From JABFRZ01 sp031413955 (GTDB lineage Bacteria; Planctomycetota; UBA1135; GCA-002686595): 27,314 bases of DNA. The stretch spans positions 1-27,314 of the forward strand of contig JANOGB010000145.1 in assembly GCA_031413955.1 (NCBI GenBank), given 5' to 3'. Shown here in pieces: positions 15,059 through 23,150 of the stretch; within the stretch, counting starts at the first letter, position 1, and every line of letters starts with the position of its first letter. Position numbers and translations under genes: made by a program. The notes under the pieces were generated by a model, which searched no databases, was not told the DNA's origin, and saw only the letters and a program-made list of their open reading frames with translations.

Positions 15059-16894
15059 ATGGATTTCGAATTCGCCCGCGCCTTCCAGGTGGTCTTCGGG
15101 ATCGGCCTGGTGATCTTCGTTCACGAGCTCGGCCACTATCTGGCCGCGCGCTGGTGCAAGGTTCGGGTCGAGACGTTCAGCCTGGGCTTCGGTCCGCGTC
15201 TCCTCGCGGCCCGCATCGGTCCGACCACCTACCAGATCGCCCTGATCCCGTTGGGCGGCTTTTGCCGCATGGCCGGCGAGGAGCGGCGCTTCGACGGGCT
15301 CAAGCCGGCACCGGACGAGCTGGGGGCCAAGAGCGTGGGCGCGCGTTTTTTCATCTACTCGGGCGGCGTTCTGATGAACATGCTGTTCGGGCTGGTCGTG
15401 TTCCCGATCCTGTTCCAGATCGGCGTACCCTTCACGCGCCCGATCATCGGCGACACGACTCCTGGCGGCGCCGCATGGCGCGCGGCGCTGCCGCGCGGCC
15501 ACGAGATCGTCTCCGTCAACGGCAGTCGCGTGTTCGAATTCGAACACCTCTTCACCGAGGTCGCCCTGGGCGATCCCGGCCGAGCCACCCTCGTCCTGCG
15601 TGATCCGCACACAGGCGAGGAGCGCCTGCACGAGCTCGTCCCCGAGCGCGACGAGCGCGAGGGCCTGCGCACGATCGGGGTGACGCCCGACTTCGAGCGC
15701 GACTCCGCGGGTCGTATCCTGCTGGACGTCGCGCCCGGCTCCTCCGCTGCGCGGGCCGGTCTCGCCAGCGGCGACCGCTTGATCGAGGTCCTCGGTGGTG
15801 TGCCGGGGCTCTCCCCGCTGGATCAGATCGCCCTGCAGATCCGCGGCGATCTTCCTCTCGCTCTGCGCGTGGAGGGCACCCAGGGAGAACGTGAGGTACG
15901 CATCGCACCCGAGCTCGGCACGCGCTTGAACCCGCCGCGCGTGGGTATCGCCGCCGTGCAGAACCGGATTCTCGCGCTGCGGCCCTCGAAAGACGTGGGC
16001 CTGCTCGGGCTCCTGCCCGAGGATCGCCTGCTGGAGGTCAATGACCGGCCGATCCTCGGGCAGGGTGATTTGCAGCTTGCACTGCTGTCCTCCGGCGAGC
16101 CCGTACGCGCGCGTGTCCGGCGTGGCGAGCTCGAGCTGGACCTCTCCGGTCCTGCCCTCGCGCGCGATCGAGCCCTGGAGCTGGCAGACGACGTGGCCCT
16201 GGGCGTGGTCGAGAGCGCAACCGTCATCGTGGTCCAGCCGGACGAGGCTGCCGCGCGAGCCGGCCTGTGCAGCCTGGACGAAGTGCTCGCCATCGACGAC
16301 GGCGACGTGCACTCCTGGCAGGACATCAAGAGCGCGGTCGAGCGTGCCAGCCGCGACGAACGCGCGGCGCGTTTTCGCGTGCGCCGCGCGAGCGCCGTAG
16401 AACCGCTCACCGTCGCCGTCGTCCCGGCGCGGCGCCCCGTGGCCGACTACGGGCTCGCGCTGCGCCAGGCCGAGTACGTCTACCGTTCCGAGAGCTTCGG
16501 CGCCGCGCTGCTCTTCGGAGCTCGTTACTCCTGGCGCTTCCTCGAGGATTCCTGGCTGACCCTCAAGCGCATGTTGACGAGCGACGTCTCACCCAAGAAC
16601 GTGGGCGGCATCATCACCATCAGCGCGGTCTCCTACAGCCTGACCGAGGCCGGCTGGATCAAGTTCTTCTTCTTCCTGTGCCTGATCAGCATCAACCTGG
16701 CCTTCCTGAACGTCCTGCCGATCCCCGTGCTGGACGGGGGCCACCTGTTCTTCCTGCTCATCGAGAAGCTCAAGGGTTCGCCAGTCTCGAACCGCGTGCT
16801 CGGCACGAGCCAGGCCGTGGGCGTGGTGCTCTTGCTCTCGCTGATGGTCTACGTGACCTACAACGATCTCGTGCGCTGGGTGTTCCGGCCGTAG
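15059..16894 (+). CDS. rseP: RseP-type site-2 protease with expanded PDZ region
   Basis: This inner-membrane zinc metalloprotease cuts transmembrane substrates such as anti-sigma factors and signal-peptide remnants. The 611-residue length compares with about 450 in E. coli. The first membrane helix carries HELGH (22-26), with zinc ligands His22 and His26 and catalytic Glu23. The second zinc-site motif, NVLPIPVLDGGH, has Asp559. Between the membrane segments I see four PDZ-like modules where two are usual. They centre near residues 125-185 (RGHEIVSVNG), 215-275 (PGSSAARAGLASGDRLIEV), 290-355 (LLPEDRLLEVNDRPI) and 380-450 (PDEAAARAGLCSLDEVLAI). Two further hydrophobic segments close the protein. 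It sits between dxr and a UbiA-type gene, with gaps of 15 and 8 bases, so the three are probably cotranscribed. Confidence 0.95.
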   Translation: MDFEFARAFQVVFGIGLVIFVHELGHYLAARWCKVRVETFSLGFGPRLLAARIGPTTYQIALIPLGGFCRMAGEERRFDGLKPAPDELGAKSVGARFFIYSGGVLMNMLFGLVVFPILFQIGVPFTRPIIGDTTPGGAAWRAALPRGHEIVSVNGSRVFEFEHLFTEVALGDPGRATLVLRDPHTGEERLHELVPERDEREGLRTIGVTPDFERDSAGRILLDVAPGSSAARAGLASGDRLIEVLGGVPGLSPLDQIALQIRGDLPLALRVEGTQGEREVRIAPELGTRLNPPRVGIAAVQNRILALRPSKDVGLLGLLPEDRLLEVNDRPILGQGDLQLALLSSGEPVRARVRRGELELDLSGPALARDRALELADDVALGVVESATVIVVQPDEAAARAGLCSLDEVLAIDDGDVHSWQDIKSAVERASRDERAARFRVRRASAVEPLTVAVVPARRPVADYGLALRQAEYVYRSESFGAALLFGARYSWRFLEDSWLTLKRMLTSDVSPKNVGGIITISAVSYSLTEAGWIKFFFFLCLISINLAFLNVLPIPVLDGGHLFFLLIEKLKGSPVSNRVLGTSQAVGVVLLLSLMVYVTYNDLVRWVFRP

Positions 16895-16902
16895 CGCCGC
16901 GC

Positions 16903-17835
16903 ATGCTGGCCTACGGGCGTCTCCTGCGGCTCTCGCTCGCGCCCTCGGCCGCGGCCGACATCGCGGCCGGGATCGTGCTGGCTGGAGGCGTCTGGCCGGC
17001 GGGCTGGAGGCCGTTCCTGCTCATGTTCTCGTCCCTGTGCGTCTATCACGGCGGCATGGCCTTGAACGATTGGGCCGATCGCGCGTCCGATGCGCAGGGC
17101 CGGCCCTCCCGTCCGATCCCGAGCGGTGTGATCGCCGCGCACAGCGCCCTCGTGCTGGCGCTCGCCCTGCTCCTCGCCGGCCCCCTGCTCGCGTACTTCG
17201 TCGCGCCGCGTTGTGCTCTCCTCCTCGGGGCCGTGTCCGTCCTGGCGACTGTCTACGACATCCTCGGACGGGGTCCTTGGCTCGGGCCCCTGCTCCTGGC
17301 CGAGTGCCGAGCAGGGAATCTGGGCGCCGGCGTCGTTCTCTGCCTGCAGCTGCCGGAGTTCGCCGCGTCGCACCTCGTGATCCTCGTGGCCCTGTACGGT
17401 CTCTACGTCTTCTGCGTCTCGCGCCTGGCCCGGATCGAGGACGCACCCGACGCCGCCTGGAACCGGAGCCGCCCCCGCCTCGGACTCGCTCTCGCCGGCA
17501 TCGTGCTCGCGGTTGCCGGCCTGCCTCGCCTGATTCTGCTGTGGCGTGACCCCCAACCGCTGCAATTCTCCCAGGGCGAGCGGGCGGCCGCGTACGCGGC
17601 CGCCCTCATTGCTTTCGCAGGAGCGCTGGGACTGCTGCAGCGGAGTCTGCGACCTGCGGCCTGGAGCCGGAGCGACGTGATGGCCGCGGTGGGCATGGCG
17701 CTCCGGCGCCTGCTCGTAGCCAGCGCGGCCATCGCGGCCCAGGCAGGCACCGCGGATGGCCTGTGGGTGGCCGGCGCGATCCTGTGTGGCTACCCGATCA
17801 GCTTCCTCCTGCGACGCGTCTTTCCCCCCACTTGA
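16903..17835 (+). CDS. UbiA-family prenyltransferase (EboC-like)
   Basis: This 310-residue integral membrane protein has eight or nine hydrophobic helices. The first Asp-rich motif of the UbiA superfamily is intact as NDWADRASD (Asn55, Asp56, Asp59, Asp63), followed by the RPSRPIPSG element. The second conserved region reads VYDILGRGPWLGPLLLAEC (117-135), then RAGN. This pattern, including an ADIAAGIVLAGG N-terminus and a VYHGGMALND lead-in, matches EboC-type members better than 4-hydroxybenzoate or menaquinone prenyltransferases. EboC proteins belong to eustigmatophyte/bacterial ebo clusters thought to export an unknown prenylated product, but no other ebo gene is in the window. The ATG at 16903 lies 8 bases after rseP. 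Substrate unknown. Confidence 0.85.
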   Translation: MLAYGRLLRLSLAPSAAADIAAGIVLAGGVWPAGWRPFLLMFSSLCVYHGGMALNDWADRASDAQGRPSRPIPSGVIAAHSALVLALALLLAGPLLAYFVAPRCALLLGAVSVLATVYDILGRGPWLGPLLLAECRAGNLGAGVVLCLQLPEFAASHLVILVALYGLYVFCVSRLARIEDAPDAAWNRSRPRLGLALAGIVLAVAGLPRLILLWRDPQPLQFSQGERAAAYAAALIAFAGALGLLQRSLRPAAWSRSDVMAAVGMALRRLLVASAAIAAQAGTADGLWVAGAILCGYPISFLLRRVFPPT

Positions 17836-17862
17836 GCCGGCACGGTATCCGTCCTGACCCGC

Positions 17863-19128
17863 CTAGTCGCCGACGCGCCGCGCGAGCCAGGCGCGCGCGC
17901 TCGCAAGGTCGGTCAGTTCGCCATCGAGCTGCGCGTCCTCGCCCGCGCGCAAGAGCTCACTCCAGCGCGGGCCGCGCGGGATCCCGGCACGCGCCAGCTC
18001 GGCGCTGGTGACGAGCACGGTCGGCCGCAGCTGCGCGGGCTCGGTCGACGCCGCGAGTTCGGCGAGACGCGCGCGCTGGGGCTCGAACTCACCGGGGTTC
18101 CACGCGTTCCAGACTGCGAGCGCGGTCTCGAACTCGACCGAACGCACGACCCGGATCCAGCGCGAACGGCGCACCTCGCCGCCCGTCAACGCGCGTAGCA
18201 GCTGCGTGAGTTCCTGCGCGCGCTCCAGGATGCGTCCCACGCGTCGGTGCAGGTCCCGCGCCGGTCGCAACGTCCAGAATGCTTCCAGCGCCGCTTGCAT
18301 GCCTGCGCCCTTGCGCGGATGGAACAGGGTGGCGAAGAAGCGCTCACAACCGGCCCCTTCCAGGCGCGCCAGCGCCTCGACTCGTTCTGCGAGGGCGGCG
18401 TCCTGGCCAAGCGCCCCCGCCCCGGGCAGGCGCTGCAGCACGCCCAGCTCGAACAGCAGCCTCACCGCACGCGCCGGAGCGGCACCCTCGGCCATGCGCA
18501 CGAGCTCGGCCAGCACGCGCTCCGGGCTCACCCCGCGCAACGCCTCGAGCGACGCCCGCGCTCCGGCTTGGCTCGCCTCGTCGATTGCGAGCCCGTGGTG
18601 GGCCGCCAGGCGGGCGAGGCGCAGGAGCCGCAGGCCATCCTCCGCGAAGCGCTGTCCTGCGTCGCCGACGCACCGCAAGCGCCTCGCCGCCAGATCGAGC
18701 AGGCCTCCGGTGGGATCGACCAACTCGTCGTTGAGCGGGTCCAGGTACAGGGCGTTGCAGGTGAAGTCGCGCCGGGCGGCATCCTCCTCGAGGCTGATCG
18801 CGAAGTGCACGTGGCTCGGGCGGCGAGCGTCGTCGTAGCCCGCCTCGGCGCGGAAGGTCGTGACCTGCAGATCGAGCGCTCCGCTGCGCACGACCACCGT
18901 GCCAAAAGCACGTCCGACGGGCACGGTCGCGGGGAACAGAGCCTCGACCTCATCCGGCCGCGCCGCGCTGGCGAGGTCGACGTCCTGCGGCTCGACCTCC
19001 AGGGCCAGATCGCGCACGGCTCCGCCCACGAGCCAGGCACGATGGCCAGCGGCACCGAGGACTACGGCCACCGATCGAGCGGCGCGAGCGAACTCGGCCG
19101 GCAGGTGCTCCATCGAGGGCCGCCTCAT
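17863..19128 (-). CDS. Class II CCA-adding / poly(A) polymerase-type nucleotidyltransferase
   Basis: This 421-residue member of the tRNA nucleotidyltransferase/poly(A) polymerase family most likely adds or repairs the 3' CCA of tRNAs. The catalytic head has LVGGAVRD (33-40) and the metal-binding pair Asp49 and Asp51 in DVDLAS. The neck motif RRDFTCNALYLD is at 119-130, followed by DPTGGLLDL and FAEDGLRLLRLARLAA, which bind the incoming nucleotide and orient the head. There is no recognisable HD phosphohydrolase domain; the C-terminal half is a diverged helical body. Family members can be full CCA enzymes, A-adding or CC-adding only, and sequence alone does not separate these here. ATG 19128 is the longest start; ATG 19113, preceded by AGGCGG, is a good alternative. 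It is divergent from the gene at 19171, with a 42-base spacer. Confidence 0.92.
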   Translation of the reverse strand: MRRPSMEHLPAEFARAARSVAVVLGAAGHRAWLVGGAVRDLALEVEPQDVDLASAARPDEVEALFPATVPVGRAFGTVVVRSGALDLQVTTFRAEAGYDDARRPSHVHFAISLEEDAARRDFTCNALYLDPLNDELVDPTGGLLDLAARRLRCVGDAGQRFAEDGLRLLRLARLAAHHGLAIDEASQAGARASLEALRGVSPERVLAELVRMAEGAAPARAVRLLFELGVLQRLPGAGALGQDAALAERVEALARLEGAGCERFFATLFHPRKGAGMQAALEAFWTLRPARDLHRRVGRILERAQELTQLLRALTGGEVRRSRWIRVVRSVEFETALAVWNAWNPGEFEPQRARLAELAASTEPAQLRPTVLVTSAELARAGIPRGPRWSELLRAGEDAQLDGELTDLASARAWLARRVGD

Positions 19129-19170
19129 CGCGCTTGCAGCCTAGCACGCGCGTTTGCACAATCCGCCGCG

Positions 19171-19755
19171 ATGGGCGAGGTGGTCATCGGAGCGCGCGCC
19201 AAGGCTTCGCCACGCCTTACCCTCGGGCTCTCCTTCTCGGGCGCACTCTCCCTGGCCGCGGTCGTCTCGGTGCTGGTGGTCATCTCGGTGCCGCGCTTGC
19301 AGGGTCTCGCCCGTCGAGAGAACGAGGCCGACGCCCGGGTCACGGCCGGACTCCTTGCAGAGGCTCTGAGCGCGTGCGACTCGTCGGCCGCTACCTCCAT
19401 GCGCGATCTCGTGCGCCGTCCCGAGCTAGCCAGCGGCCTGGCGGATGCGGAGCTCCTCCAGCGTGGATCGTTGCTGCGACGCCATGGCTACCTGTTCGAG
19501 GTGACGCGCCTCGCCCCGAGCTCCATCCTGCCCGCCATGCCCATGGCCCTGTTCGCGGGAGAAAAGGGTGTGCTCGGCAGCCTGCTGGCGATTCGCGCCT
19601 GGCCCTGGTCGCACGGCTCGAGCGGTGAAACTGCGTTCGTGGTGACGGCCAGCGGAGCGAGCCTGCTCCATCCGAACTCCGCTCCGCGCTGGCACGGGCT
19701 GGAATCCGCGGGCCAGCCCATGGACGAGCTCGTGGGTTGGCGTCCGGTGCGCTGA
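19171..19755 (+). CDS. Pseudopilin-like protein with atypical N-terminus
   Basis: This 194-residue single-pass protein has an N-terminal region that lines up with type IV pilin/pseudopilin helices. After a short basic leader comes Gly, then a hydrophobic helix LSFSGALSLAAVVSVLVVIS ending in a Pro at mature position 22 (SVPRL), exactly where pilins have IAIP. The usual Glu5 is Gly, and Phe1 is Leu. The amphipathic continuation RRENEADARVTAGLLAEAL also fits pilin alpha-1. The globular part has HGYLFEV and then IRAWPWSHGSSGETAFVVT, close in pattern to the GYxF…G.SG..F.V.. fold of planctomycete/deltaproteobacterial pilin-like proteins. No secretion, prepilin peptidase or ATPase gene is near. It could be a processed minor pseudopilin, or an unprocessed membrane-anchored derivative. 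Confidence 0.7.
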   Translation: MGEVVIGARAKASPRLTLGLSFSGALSLAAVVSVLVVISVPRLQGLARRENEADARVTAGLLAEALSACDSSAATSMRDLVRRPELASGLADAELLQRGSLLRRHGYLFEVTRLAPSSILPAMPMALFAGEKGVLGSLLAIRAWPWSHGSSGETAFVVTASGASLLHPNSAPRWHGLESAGQPMDELVGWRPVR

Positions 19756-19815
19756 CCTGGCTGGCGCCAGCCCCGGAGTCGCCGACCCGTCCCTACGAGA
19801 GCCTGTTCCTGGGTG

Positions 19816-21498
19816 TCAGTACCACTGCCACAGCAGACACTGCAAGCCGAGCCTGGCCTCGCTCTCGCCTGGCCCTTGCATGGAAAAAGCTACGCGCTTC
19901 AGACGCGGCGCCACCTCCCAGGACGGGCCGACCTTGACCACGCAGCTCGCCGCGAACAGCCGCTCGTAGGGCGAGCACGAATCCTGCTCGACCAGCTCCA
20001 GGAGTGCTGTCCGCGCCAGCTCGTCTCGCGCCGAACCCACCGCGTCGATCAGGTCGAGCCGGCGCAAGGGGTCGCTCTCCTGCAGCAGCGCTTCCGCCAG
20101 GAAGCGGCGGCCCTCGACGTCCGTGTTGGCGGCCTGGATCATCAGCCAGTCGTGTGCACGCAGGCTCTCGATGCGTTCCTCTCCCGCCTCGATCCCCACT
20201 CGGTGCAGGAACTCCGCGGCTGCGCGCAAGGGAATCTGACCGATGGCCTTGAAGGTCGCCGCGCGTTGCTGGATCGGTCGATGCTCCTCCAGCGCGTGGC
20301 GCTGGAGCAAGCGCTCGAAGGCGCGCCGCGCAAGATCTGCATCCCGGCGCAACGGCACGCGCAGCGCCTGCAGAGCCGGCTGCAACACGGCGACATCGCC
20401 GTCCAGTCCCGCGAGTGCGCGGGTCAGACCCTCCTCGTCGCCATGAGCGCACAAGCCTCTCAATGCCTCGGCCTGGACCAGCGGGTCGGGGTCGTTCAGG
20501 GCCGCGCGCAGCCAGCCGCTGCGCACCTCGGTCGGCTCCAGCTCGGCCAGGGCGGCGGCGGCATTGACGCGCAGATCCCGCCCGGGATCCTCGAGCAACA
20601 CGGGTCCGAGTTCGTCGACCAGACCGGCGCGGTGTAGAGCGGTGACGGCCACGAGCCGCCGTTGCGGATCGTCCCCCTCCATCTCCGTGCGCAGGAACTC
20701 GAGCGCGGGCACGTGTCCACCGCGCGCGGCCCCTGCGGCCAGGTAGGGTGACAACAGCGGCTCCAGGCCCGGGAAGAGCTCAGCACAGCGGCGTGAGCTC
20801 TCGGCATGACTGCTCTCGGCCAGGCGCTGCGCCGCGAGAATCCATAGCTCGCGCTCCTCGCCGCGCACGATGAAGTCGAGAAACAGCGCCTCCGCTCGCG
20901 CCGGATCGGCCTGGAACAGCACGGCCACCGACTGCTGCCGGAGCTCGCGCGACTCGATGGCGAGACGCCCGGCAATGAGCTCGAAGTCCGCGGGCCGAGC
21001 CAGTCGCGTCAGGCCGTCCAGGGCCTTGGTGCGCACGCTCTCCTGGGGGTGCTGCAGAGCTTCGAGCAGCAGCTCGTGGGACTCGTCGGAAGAGTTGAAG
21101 GCCAGCGCGTCGACCACGTTCTCGAGCAGCGCCGAGCGCATCAGGTCGGCATAGCAACCGTGGAACACGGCAGCCAGGCCCGGAAAGGCGCGTGCGCCCA
21201 GCAGACCGAGCTCCTCCTTGGCGCGCTTCAGTGGATCGGGCCGCCCACGCGCGAGCTTCTCCAGCAGCAGCGGAACGGGATCGGAGAGGTCGCGGTCGTA
21301 GAACCCGCCCTGGGCGCAACCGGCGAGGAGTCCGACCAGGCGCCGGTCGTCGCGTTCGGCCGCCACGGGGGCAGATGCGCTCTCGTGCGTCTCCCTGCAA
21401 CCCTCGCCCACCGCCATGGCCAGTGCGAGTCCGATCAGCGCGCGCGCGCCTGGCAGCGCAGGCCGGAGTGGGCGCCGCCCGAAAGTCCCCGCCCTCAA
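19816..21498 (-). CDS. HEAT-repeat envelope protein downstream of TolC-like gene
   Basis: This 560-residue protein has a basic N-terminus, a hydrophobic segment (ALIGLALAMAVGEGC) and a Cys that could be lipidated, although GEGC is a poor lipobox. The rest is a long array of HEAT/armadillo-like helical pairs. Clear units include SVRTKALDGLTRLARPADFE, RLVAVTALHRAGLVDELGPV, RDLRVNAAAALAELEPTE and PLVQAEALRGLCAHGDEEGL. It lacks the Trp-rich and C-terminal signatures of the two HEAT proteins at 3224-7806, so it is a different family. The start is a TTG at 21498 that overlaps the stop of the TolC-like gene by four bases (TTGA), suggesting coupled translation and a shared envelope role. It is the last gene of the minus-strand run; a convergent gene ends 60 bases away. 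Confidence 0.75.
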   Translation of the reverse strand: MRAGTFGRRPLRPALPGARALIGLALAMAVGEGCRETHESASAPVAAERDDRRLVGLLAGCAQGGFYDRDLSDPVPLLLEKLARGRPDPLKRAKEELGLLGARAFPGLAAVFHGCYADLMRSALLENVVDALAFNSSDESHELLLEALQHPQESVRTKALDGLTRLARPADFELIAGRLAIESRELRQQSVAVLFQADPARAEALFLDFIVRGEERELWILAAQRLAESSHAESSRRCAELFPGLEPLLSPYLAAGAARGGHVPALEFLRTEMEGDDPQRRLVAVTALHRAGLVDELGPVLLEDPGRDLRVNAAAALAELEPTEVRSGWLRAALNDPDPLVQAEALRGLCAHGDEEGLTRALAGLDGDVAVLQPALQALRVPLRRDADLARRAFERLLQRHALEEHRPIQQRAATFKAIGQIPLRAAAEFLHRVGIEAGEERIESLRAHDWLMIQAANTDVEGRRFLAEALLQESDPLRRLDLIDAVGSARDELARTALLELVEQDSCSPYERLFAASCVVKVGPSWEVAPRLKRVAFSMQGPGESEARLGLQCLLWQWY

Positions 21499-23054
21499 CG
21501 ATCCACCGCCTCCGGCTCGGCGAGGTCCTGGCCGAGGCGTCCCTCTACGAAGACCAGCCGCGCGGTGGCCTTGGCATAGGCAGCCTTGGCCGATACTTCG
21601 GTGGACAGAGCCAGGGCCAGATCTTCCTGGAACTCCAACACCTGGAAGGTCGTCGAAAGGCCGACTTGCTGGCGCGTTTCCTCGGCCTCGAGCTGGCGCT
21701 GGGCCAGGGTCCGACTCTTGATGGCCGCGCCCACCGATTCCCTGGTCCTGTCCACTTCGTTCACGGCCGTGCGCACCTCGGCCAGCAGATCGACCTCGGC
21801 ACGATCGTAGGTCAGCCTGGAGCTACGCAGGGCGGCGCGCGCCGCATGCTCGGCGTTGCGCGCGCTTCGATTCCAGAGCGGCATGCCGAAGTTCAAGGCC
21901 ACCGTCGAGCTCGGGAAGTCCCAGCCCGAGGCCTTGTCGAAGGCCTCGGCCGGATCGGTATCGAAGCCGGCGCTCGCAGTCGAGAGCTGGAGATCCAGAC
22001 TCGGCCTGCGTTCTGAGCGCGAACGCTGCAGCTCCACCTCCGCGGATTCGATGTCCAGCCGTCGCTGGGCGAGCTCGGGCCGCTCTCCGATCGCGGTCGC
22101 GAGGGAAGTACGCCAGTCGAGGGTCGGGGTCTCGTCCACCTCGGGCAGCTCGGTCAGCGTCTCGATCGGCCAGTCCCATTTCGCGAGGAATTCCTCGTAG
22201 ACACCCTCCGGCCGCGGAGCGAGCAGGCGGCGCAGCAAGTCGCGCCTCTCGCGCACGCGGTAGTGGGCTGTCAAGCGCAGTTCTTCCTGCTGGGCCACGT
22301 TGGTCTCGGACTGCAGGACGTCGACCTCGGTGCCCGCACCCACCTCCAGGCGGCGCTGGTCCTGCGCGAGCTGCTGTTCTCCGAGCTCGACCGCGACCTG
22401 GCGTACGGCCAGCTCTTCCTCGGCGCTGACAAGGTCCCAGTAGGCGGTGTAGACGTCCAGCAGCATCCGCGAGCGAACCTCGCGCTCGCGCTCGATCTGA
22501 CGCTCGAAGTCGAGCTGGCTGGCGCGCTGGTCGAGGGTGGCGTAGCGCTTCCAGGCTCCACGCAAGAGCGGCTGGGTCAAGGCGACAGTCAGCACGTCGG
22601 TGGTCGAGATGTCGAAGGTCGCGAAGGGGTTGTCGGTCTTGGAGTTGGTGTGGTCGTAGGATAGATCGAGCTGGCCCCCCGTGAACCACAGTGGAACGGT
22701 CAGGCCCGAAAACAGCCGCAGGTCGTCGTCCTCGGTTCCCGAGAGCCGGCTGCTCGGCTCGGACTCGCTCTTCGAGGCCGAACCGCTCATGCTCAGCACG
22801 GGATCGAAAGCGCCCCAGCTACCCACGGAGTTGAAGCGCGCGATCTCCGTGCTCAGATGCTCGATCTCGAGATCGAAGTTGTTCCGCAACGCGACCCATA
22901 GCGCGTCATCGAGGGTCAGTTGCATCACCCTCTGCGCCTGCCCCGACGCGGGCGTCGGGGGCGGCTGCTGCGCCTGGAGTGGTCCGCTGAGGAGGAAGCT
23001 CAGGAGCCAGAAACCCGTGCGGGCCCGGCCAGGCCTGGGTCGGCGAAGGGACAT
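21495..23054 (-). CDS. TolC-family outer-membrane channel protein
   Basis: This 519-residue protein has a signal peptide at residues 1-28, with cleavage after LQA (TGFWLLSFLLSGPLQA). It has two repeats of the outer-membrane efflux protein fold: alternating beta segments (GGQLDLSYDHTNSK, STTDVLTVALTQPLLRGAW) and long coiled helices (LDFERQIEREREVRSRMLLD, the SAEVELQRSRSERRPSLDL region, EVRTAVNEVDRTRESVGAA). QPLLRGAW and the VALNFGMPLWNRSARN block mark the channel-forming segments. TolC-like proteins form a trimeric outer-membrane/periplasmic conduit for pumps or type I secretion. No membrane-fusion protein or transporter gene is adjacent, so the partner pump lies elsewhere. The ATG at 23054 is chosen for the signal peptide; an upstream GTG at 23093 only adds a polar extension. 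Its stop overlaps the downstream HEAT gene start. Confidence 0.9.
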   Translation of the reverse strand: MSLRRPRPGRARTGFWLLSFLLSGPLQAQQPPPTPASGQAQRVMQLTLDDALWVALRNNFDLEIEHLSTEIARFNSVGSWGAFDPVLSMSGSASKSESEPSSRLSGTEDDDLRLFSGLTVPLWFTGGQLDLSYDHTNSKTDNPFATFDISTTDVLTVALTQPLLRGAWKRYATLDQRASQLDFERQIEREREVRSRMLLDVYTAYWDLVSAEEELAVRQVAVELGEQQLAQDQRRLEVGAGTEVDVLQSETNVAQQEELRLTAHYRVRERRDLLRRLLAPRPEGVYEEFLAKWDWPIETLTELPEVDETPTLDWRTSLATAIGERPELAQRRLDIESAEVELQRSRSERRPSLDLQLSTASAGFDTDPAEAFDKASGWDFPSSTVALNFGMPLWNRSARNAEHAARAALRSSRLTYDRAEVDLLAEVRTAVNEVDRTRESVGAAIKSRTLAQRQLEAEETRQQVGLSTTFQVLEFQEDLALALSTEVSAKAAYAKATARLVFVEGRLGQDLAEPEAVDR

Positions 23055-23116
23055 GGGCGCGAGAGCATAAGAGAGCTGGTGGGTGCAAGCCACGCCTGGA
23101 AGGTGCCTCTACGGAA

Positions 23117-23137
23117 GGGAAACCACCCCTGTTTCCC
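23117..23137 (-). terminator. Possible weak terminator after tsaE
   Basis: GGGAAAC (23117-23123) and GTTTCCC (23131-23137) form a 7-bp stem with a 7-base loop, 13 bases past the tsaE stop on the minus strand. Only two T residues follow in that direction, so this may attenuate or only mark an RNA end. It lies in the 96-base gap before the TolC-like gene, the longest gap in this run. Confidence 0.3.
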
Positions 23138-23150
23138 GGCAGGAGCCGCT

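Noticed and set aside
19759..19772. 14-base palindrome GGCTGGCGCCAGCC between convergent genes
   Set aside because: No T-tract on either side, and self-complementary GC-rich words of this length occur by chance in such DNA.
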